Below are positions 59,546 through 64,000 of a stretch of DNA of 64,000 nucleotides, one piece after another. The stretch is from the NCBI GenBank assembly GCA_963681505.1, contig OY811976.1, positions 6,190,003 to 6,254,002 on the forward strand. Reading direction: 5' to 3'. Within the stretch, counting starts at the first letter, position 1. Every line of letters begins with the position of its first letter. The notes beneath the pieces are model-generated. The model searched no databases. It was not told the DNA's origin and saw only the letters and a list, made by a program, of their open reading frames with translations. Origin of the DNA: Eunapius fragilis. Taxonomy: Eukaryota; Porifera; Demospongiae; Spongillida; Spongillidae. Position numbers and translations under genes: made by a program.

Positions 59546-61698
59546 ATGCCTCCTAAGAGACCAGCGCGATTACCGAAAAGGTACGACGACCTTGTTAGCA
59601 CTCATGTGGAAGAAGCCACAAAGAGTGAGTTCCGGCAGCTTACAAAAATGTGGCAATGTGATGCATATATGAGGCATGGTTTTTGTAGTTTAACCAAAAA
59701 TTTAAAAAAAAAACTGCCTGCATGGGATTCATGCATGCATGTGTAGCGCGGGAATAGCGTAAAAGCCATATATATATATATATATATACGATTTAGTTCT
59801 ATGGCCAGTTTTGTATACACTTGTCTATTTTCGACACAGCGCTAGCATTTGCCATTGTCGCGGGGGGCCGGTGTTTGGGAAGGATGATAGACTAGAAACT
59901 CTTACCTGTGGGTGAGAGTGCGTCCTCTGAGGACTTATAAACAGTGGTAGGCGTTATTTACGTACGCTGAACTACCTTTTCAGAGTGGTGCAATGTGTTG
60001 TGCATTGAAGATAATCGAACGTACAGATGCCTGTCGAGTACGCTATCTATTGAAGATAAAGGGGTTGTTGAAGAAGACGATCTGATACCAGGAGCAGAGA
60101 TGGTGTGGAAAAACAAAGGGAAACTGTATACAGTAGTTCTACAGGAGGTGGATGGTAAGCATATGGACTAATTTCTTGCACTGACCTGTACAGGTAACCG
60201 TTTAAAAGAATTTTCAAGCATGAAAAAAAAAGCCTTATTGTGATTTTTATCGGTAACACAAAATCAATTTTTGCAATTACTGCATGCATTAAGTTGTCCT
60301 AGATTTGTCCAGGTTGATTACAAAAAAAATTGGTGGCTGTGATTGTAAAGATTTTTGGGACCTTTTTATATGGATCAATGCTGCGATATCATACCTATAT
60401 ATGAAATTATGAATCATTTTGAAATTGGATATTTTGAATACATGTTCCCTAATAAATGGTTCACATATATATATATACAATATATGTTTGCATGGTATAA
60501 TGCCTTCTTATCCAAAAGGGAAGCCTAAGCCTGCTAATAAGCATTTGTTTAGTGAAGATTCTGATTCAGCAGAGGAACATGCTAAGGAAAAGGTACTCAT
60601 TATGCAATTAAATTTGTTTTTCATAATGTGGTGATGTTTATTTTCTTTTTCTTGTAGACATCACAGCCACAAGCAGAAATTCATAGTCAGCAGGTAAGGA
60701 GACACATGTAGTATTTTTAATCTGATATTTTTAAAATCTGTGTTCAGAGATCAGTTGATCAAGATCAGAGCACCTTAGCAGCTACTAAATGTGATGTAAG
60801 ATAAATTAAATCACATTTTTGGTAATCCACATGTGAATCATGACATAGACAATGACTGGCGGTTAGAGCAAACAATGGGAAAACATAACCAGCTGTCTGA
60901 AGGTGAGTATTTTGCTTAATTTAATTTCATTCATAAATGTTTTTCCACAGCAAAGTATTGATGTACTCAATACAACTGTAGTGGCATTGAATAGTTCCGT
61001 GCTCACATTGATCACTATTATGGGAAGGACAGACCGTGACCATCATCAATTGATGGAAAAAGTCAGTGACGGTGGCGTCCCAAATACAGAAGAAGCAGGC
61101 AAAGTTGCTATTGCAGATGTGAAAAGGCCCCAGATAACATCACCACCACCTGAAAGTGAAGAGAAATTTATAATGGTATTATCTGTTTCTATAATTTTTG
61201 AGACATAACTTAATAAATGTTTATTTCAATTATAGGAAAATGGTGTTGATATAAGAAACATCAAGGCTCATGACATATTCAAATATGCACTAGTCCTAAT
61301 GGATGCTCTCTTCACAGAAGAAGATATGTCAACTTCATGCTTTTTTCAGTCAGAGAGGGGAACAGCAAGTGACAAACCCCCGTTAGAACCTTCAAAAGTG
61401 AAACTCCTTGAAGGTAAATTAAATGTTTTTTTTTTACTACCACCGTTTCTGTTGTGCTAATTTCATTGCTGTACACCTTTTAAATACAAGTGGTGATATG
61501 ATGATGCAATTGATTTATATATGTACAGAATGTCTGTATAGGAGGTATGGAAAGAATGCAGTTGAAGAGAACCTTAATGCCATAAGACAGAGGTGCAACC
61601 AAAAGTGCCGAGATAAAGAAAAAGAAAAAGAAAAAGAAAGCAAAAGGCATTTGTTGACGAAGGGAGGTAGTGGTACTTCCTCACAAACCATGTCCTAA
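59546..61698 (+). CDS. BEN-domain protein encoded by the CACTA element, nine exons
   Basis: Exons 59546-59624, 59984-60154, 60519-60592, 60658-60693, 60748-60795, 60867-60902, 60951-61175, 61236-61413, 61529-61698. All have GT/AG borders and phases join for 338 residues. The N-terminus is basic (MPPKRPARLPKRYDD). Residues 27-84 (WCNVLCIEDNRTYRCLSST, AEMVWKNKGKLYTVVLQEVD) form a small barrel-like module. An acidic and a Gln-rich linker follow, then a hydrophobic helix region near residues 150-170. A BEN domain starts at residue 224 (IKAHDIFKYALVLMDALFTEED, KPPLEPSKVKLLE, YRRYGKNAVEENL, RQRCNQKCRD) and a Lys/Glu tail ends it. BEN domains bind DNA and chromatin. Lying inside the transposon beside the transposase, it may act as the end-binding partner, like TnpA of En/Spm. 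Exon 6 is the least certain. Confidence 0.8.
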
Positions 61699-61717
61699 CT
61701 TGCTACCCAGCAACTCT

Positions 61718-61898
61718 GTTTACTCTGCAGCTCATCAAACTGTTTACCCAGCAGCTCATCAACTGTTTAGCCAGCTCATCAACTGTTTACCCTGCAGCTC
61801 ATCAACTGTTTAGCCAGCTCATCAACTGTTTAGCCAGCTCATCAACTGTTTACCAGGTCATCAAGTGTTACCCATGTTTATCCAGCTCATACACTGTA
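61718..61898. repeat. ~23-bp tandem repeat AGCTCATCAACTGTTTAGCC
   Basis: Seven to eight imperfect units follow directly on the BEN-gene stop codon. They probably form part of its 3' UTR or the element's right subterminal zone. Confidence 0.9.
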
Positions 61899-61979
61899 CA
61901 TGTATATCATTTTGATTGTAGCTATATAAATGTAAACGTTATATGCATGTACTTGAAGGCAAGAATGCACTGCAAGATG

Positions 61980-62206
61980 AAACCAGGATTGAAGCCAAGA
62001 ATCTTGGCCAAGAGACAAGGATTTTCCGGCAAAGATCTGGGCAGGATCTTGGGCCTCTTGGCCAAGGTTAACCCCCCCAAGACCCCAGGATCTTGGCCAA
62101 GACAGTGCCCCCAAGATCCCAAGATCTTGGAGCCTCTTGGCCAAGATTGCTGACCCAAGATCCCAAGATTACGACGCAAGATCTTGGCCAAGATGTTTCC
62201 GCTGGG
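61980..62206. repeat. Right subterminal repeats of the CACTA element
   Basis: More than a dozen ATCTTGG/CCAAGAT copies in both orientations, several fused as ATCTTGGCCAAGAT palindromes, run up to the right terminus at 62206. Confidence 0.88.
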
Positions 62207-62209
62207 GTG

Positions 62210-63938
62210 ACTGTAGAGGACCCAGATGAAAGCTATGTTCGAGGTACTAGGCAAAGGTTTCTTGCAACAGGGGCGGGGTCTGCCCGTTCTGCTAGCCCTG
62301 CCTCACAGCTATATCCACACCATCCATTACCATCTGCAGTAGCCCCTCCTACCAAAACAGTTATGGTTTTACATTGTATGGTCAGATGTATTCTTCTTAA
62401 CATGACGTAACACGTTTTCTTATAATAGTTTTTTTTTAATAGCCAAGTCCGTTTTATTATCACCTTTATGTTACTATAAAGCTATACATGTGAATAGATG
62501 GCATAGAAACAAGGTGCCATTTGTTGGTCCTGGTTCCACTTTAATTCTAAAATAACTGCCAATCACCCATTGATAATCAACTTAGCCCTGCTGCCTACAT
62601 CAGTGATGAGTGGTTGCAGTACAGCCACAGCTCACCCATTATAGTTGCAATGTATGATGTGGGTCACCTAGTATATAATTGAGCACTAAGACAGTAACAT
62701 CTCTCATCGTCCAATACTAACGATTGAACTAGTTCAGAAATCAGTTCCTTGATCGAGCATACAATCACATATTTTAGACGCTGATGATGGTGACCTGATG
62801 AGGCATGTGCTGGAATGATTACTGCAAAATGCTTGGTATTTGGTTGATGCACGGCTCCAAGACAGGTGAATCTTCATCAGTGTTGAGCGCCCTTACAACC
62901 ACAATTCAGGCTCAAGGTTCCTCATTGGGGTTCTATGAGCAAAATGTAAACAGCTCTTCATGATCACACATTACGAAAACAAACCTGTGCATAGTGATAT
63001 GTTATAACGTAGTGTTCTTTGCTGCAACCCACCGCTAATGAAATTCACAGGTGCAGGAACTCATTTTACACAGACGGTATATAATTTATGTAAAGTGCCC
63101 ACTTTTTGATCATTCCAGAAACTATTGTTAAAACAGTACCTTAGACGTATAGGGCAGTCGAAACATTCCACTAGAATTTTGGGATTTTTAGGCCGTTTCT
63201 AATAGCATGAAATATGCAACCTTGTATACTGCCGAAAACGATCAGTAAATCATAAAACGAGCGCAATCCGGAAATGTACGGTTAATGCTATTATGGCGAA
63301 CGTCGAGGTACCGTTTTCCAAATTGGCCAGAAAAGACATCTGAAAACGGAAACATTAGTGTTTAATAAGTTGTGCGCGTTGAAACAGAGCCTTTTTTTTT
63401 CTCAAGGGGCGGAGACGTGTTGTGTATCTTGTACTTTACGATGCATGTTTTTAGTTGTTGCCGAAACACTACAGTGGAGAAGGGGATTGTTGAGCCTAAA
63501 ATTCTTTTCAGCTTTTGGTACGTTTGCTTGAATTATCTATATACACCATTCAAATTCTGACATAACACTGATGTTGTAAAATTATCGGGCGATTCAATAC
63601 TGAAATTGAACATTCGTCATGTGTCTTTGTTGGTATACAAATGGTTATGTGAAAGTGGTTCAACTCCCACATGAAGTATTTTAGCCCTTTCTCCCTGCTG
63701 CTAATTTTACAGTTGTCAGAATTTTAATGCTGTATATAGACACCAAATTAAATTCAAAAACTACCAAAAGCTGAATTTTTTTAATGCCCAACCATCACGT
63801 TCTCCGCTGAATATGAAAACAAAATCCCACACACGCATTCGCTAATTTAGTTGAGCGTTTTATGAAAAAAGTTCTCATGCCGTAATAAGTAATTTCATGC
63901 ATTTGCACGCCGATGTTCAGGCCTGCAAGAGAGGGCCA
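62210..63938. other. Right flank, no gene identified
   Basis: A plus-strand frame (VTVEDPDESYVRG..., Ser/Pro-rich, to TAA near 62410) starts at the transposon border and may be the remains of an interrupted exon. The rest is AT-rich without a recognisable gene. A poly-G run follows at 63940. Confidence 0.45.
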
Positions 63939-64000
63939 AGGGGGGGGGGGGGGGGGGGGAGAGCTTTCGGCGTCGCCCCCAGGCCGGTAATAAATGTTTT

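Larger units (their letters stand above)
54273..62206. mobile_element. Autonomous-looking 7.9-kb CACTA-type transposon with two divergent genes
   Basis: The left end CCCAGTGAAAAATTC pairs with the inverted right end CCCAGCGGAAACATC. Both continue into ATCTTGGCCA. GTG flanks both sides (54270-54272 and 62207-62209), a 3-bp target duplication as made by CACTA/EnSpm transposases. Both subterminal regions are packed with CCAAGAT/ATCTTGG. Inside are a minus-strand CACTA transposase (58268 or 59300 down to 54680) and a plus-strand BEN-domain gene (59546-61698) reading away from a shared ~250-bp start region. Both ORF sets are free of stops, so this copy may be recent and functional. Confidence 0.88.

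Noticed and set aside
62093..62410. 105-residue plus-strand ORF starting inside the CACTA right end
   Set aside because: Its first half is the translated subterminal repeat. Only the part after 62209 could be old exon sequence, and that is noted as flank.

Overview
This is animal (metazoan) nuclear DNA, not prokaryotic. Coding stretches are short and bounded by GT...AG introns, many only about 48-90 bp long. The base composition is AT-rich, with many GT/CA microsatellites and long poly-G/poly-C tracts, and most of the length is transposon debris. The families present (ZMYM1-like hAT, pogo/Jerky-like, CACTA, Ginger/gypsy-like integrase, a restriction-like-endonuclease retroelement) and the very short introns suggest an early-branching marine invertebrate. 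A sponge is my best guess, but nothing here proves the phylum. A 200-base N run (38170-38369) marks an assembly gap.

Layout. 0-2.4 kb: two decayed transposon proteins, one a Ginger/gypsy-type integrase running into an Ulp1-like cysteine-protease tail. 2.5-13.9 kb, minus strand: a phase-consistent eight-exon coiled-coil gene of the NEMO/optineurin/ABIN (UBAN) type, with a duplicated UBAN exon and MITEs in its introns. 16.0-21.0 kb: a decayed pogo/Jerky-like transposon with ~600-bp inverted termini and a hAT fragment inserted in it. 21.5-30 kb: TE fragments, a decayed RLE-type retroelement, a small ORF with three 20-residue repeats, and a giant GT repeat. 30.9-33.8 kb, minus strand: the most unusual locus. 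34-50 kb: microsatellites, satellites, a gap with artificially duplicated flanks, a 22-bp minisatellite with 154-bp higher-order structure, and nested inverted-repeat elements. 52.8-54.1 kb and 54.27-62.2 kb: two adjacent DNA transposons, each with TIRs and a 3-bp target duplication. The larger is a 7.9-kb CACTA-type element with divergent genes for a multi-exon transposase and a nine-exon BEN-domain protein.

The main discovery candidate is at 30892-33813 (minus). Three ordinary exons encode a signal peptide and a pro-region. They are followed by 26 tandem ~75-105-bp units, plus a 27th diverged one. Each unit looks like a near-identical intron (5' GTAAGTATC..., 3' ...AATGCAG), and neighbouring introns are separated by exactly three nucleotides. 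Those three nucleotides are the variable part, while the intron sequence is the conserved part. Read as single-codon phase-0 microexons, the triplets contain no stop and are rich in TGT (Cys). The phases of the three upstream exons and of a short terminal exon fit. This would be a gene whose mature secreted peptide is spliced together one codon at a time. The sequence supports the architecture directly; that the cell splices it this way is inference.

The second candidate is the CACTA element. Its ends carry dense CCAAGAT/ATCTTGG subterminal repeats, and its second gene encodes a BEN-domain (DNA-binding) protein. By analogy with the two-protein plant En/Spm system, the BEN protein may recognise the subterminal repeats for the transposase.
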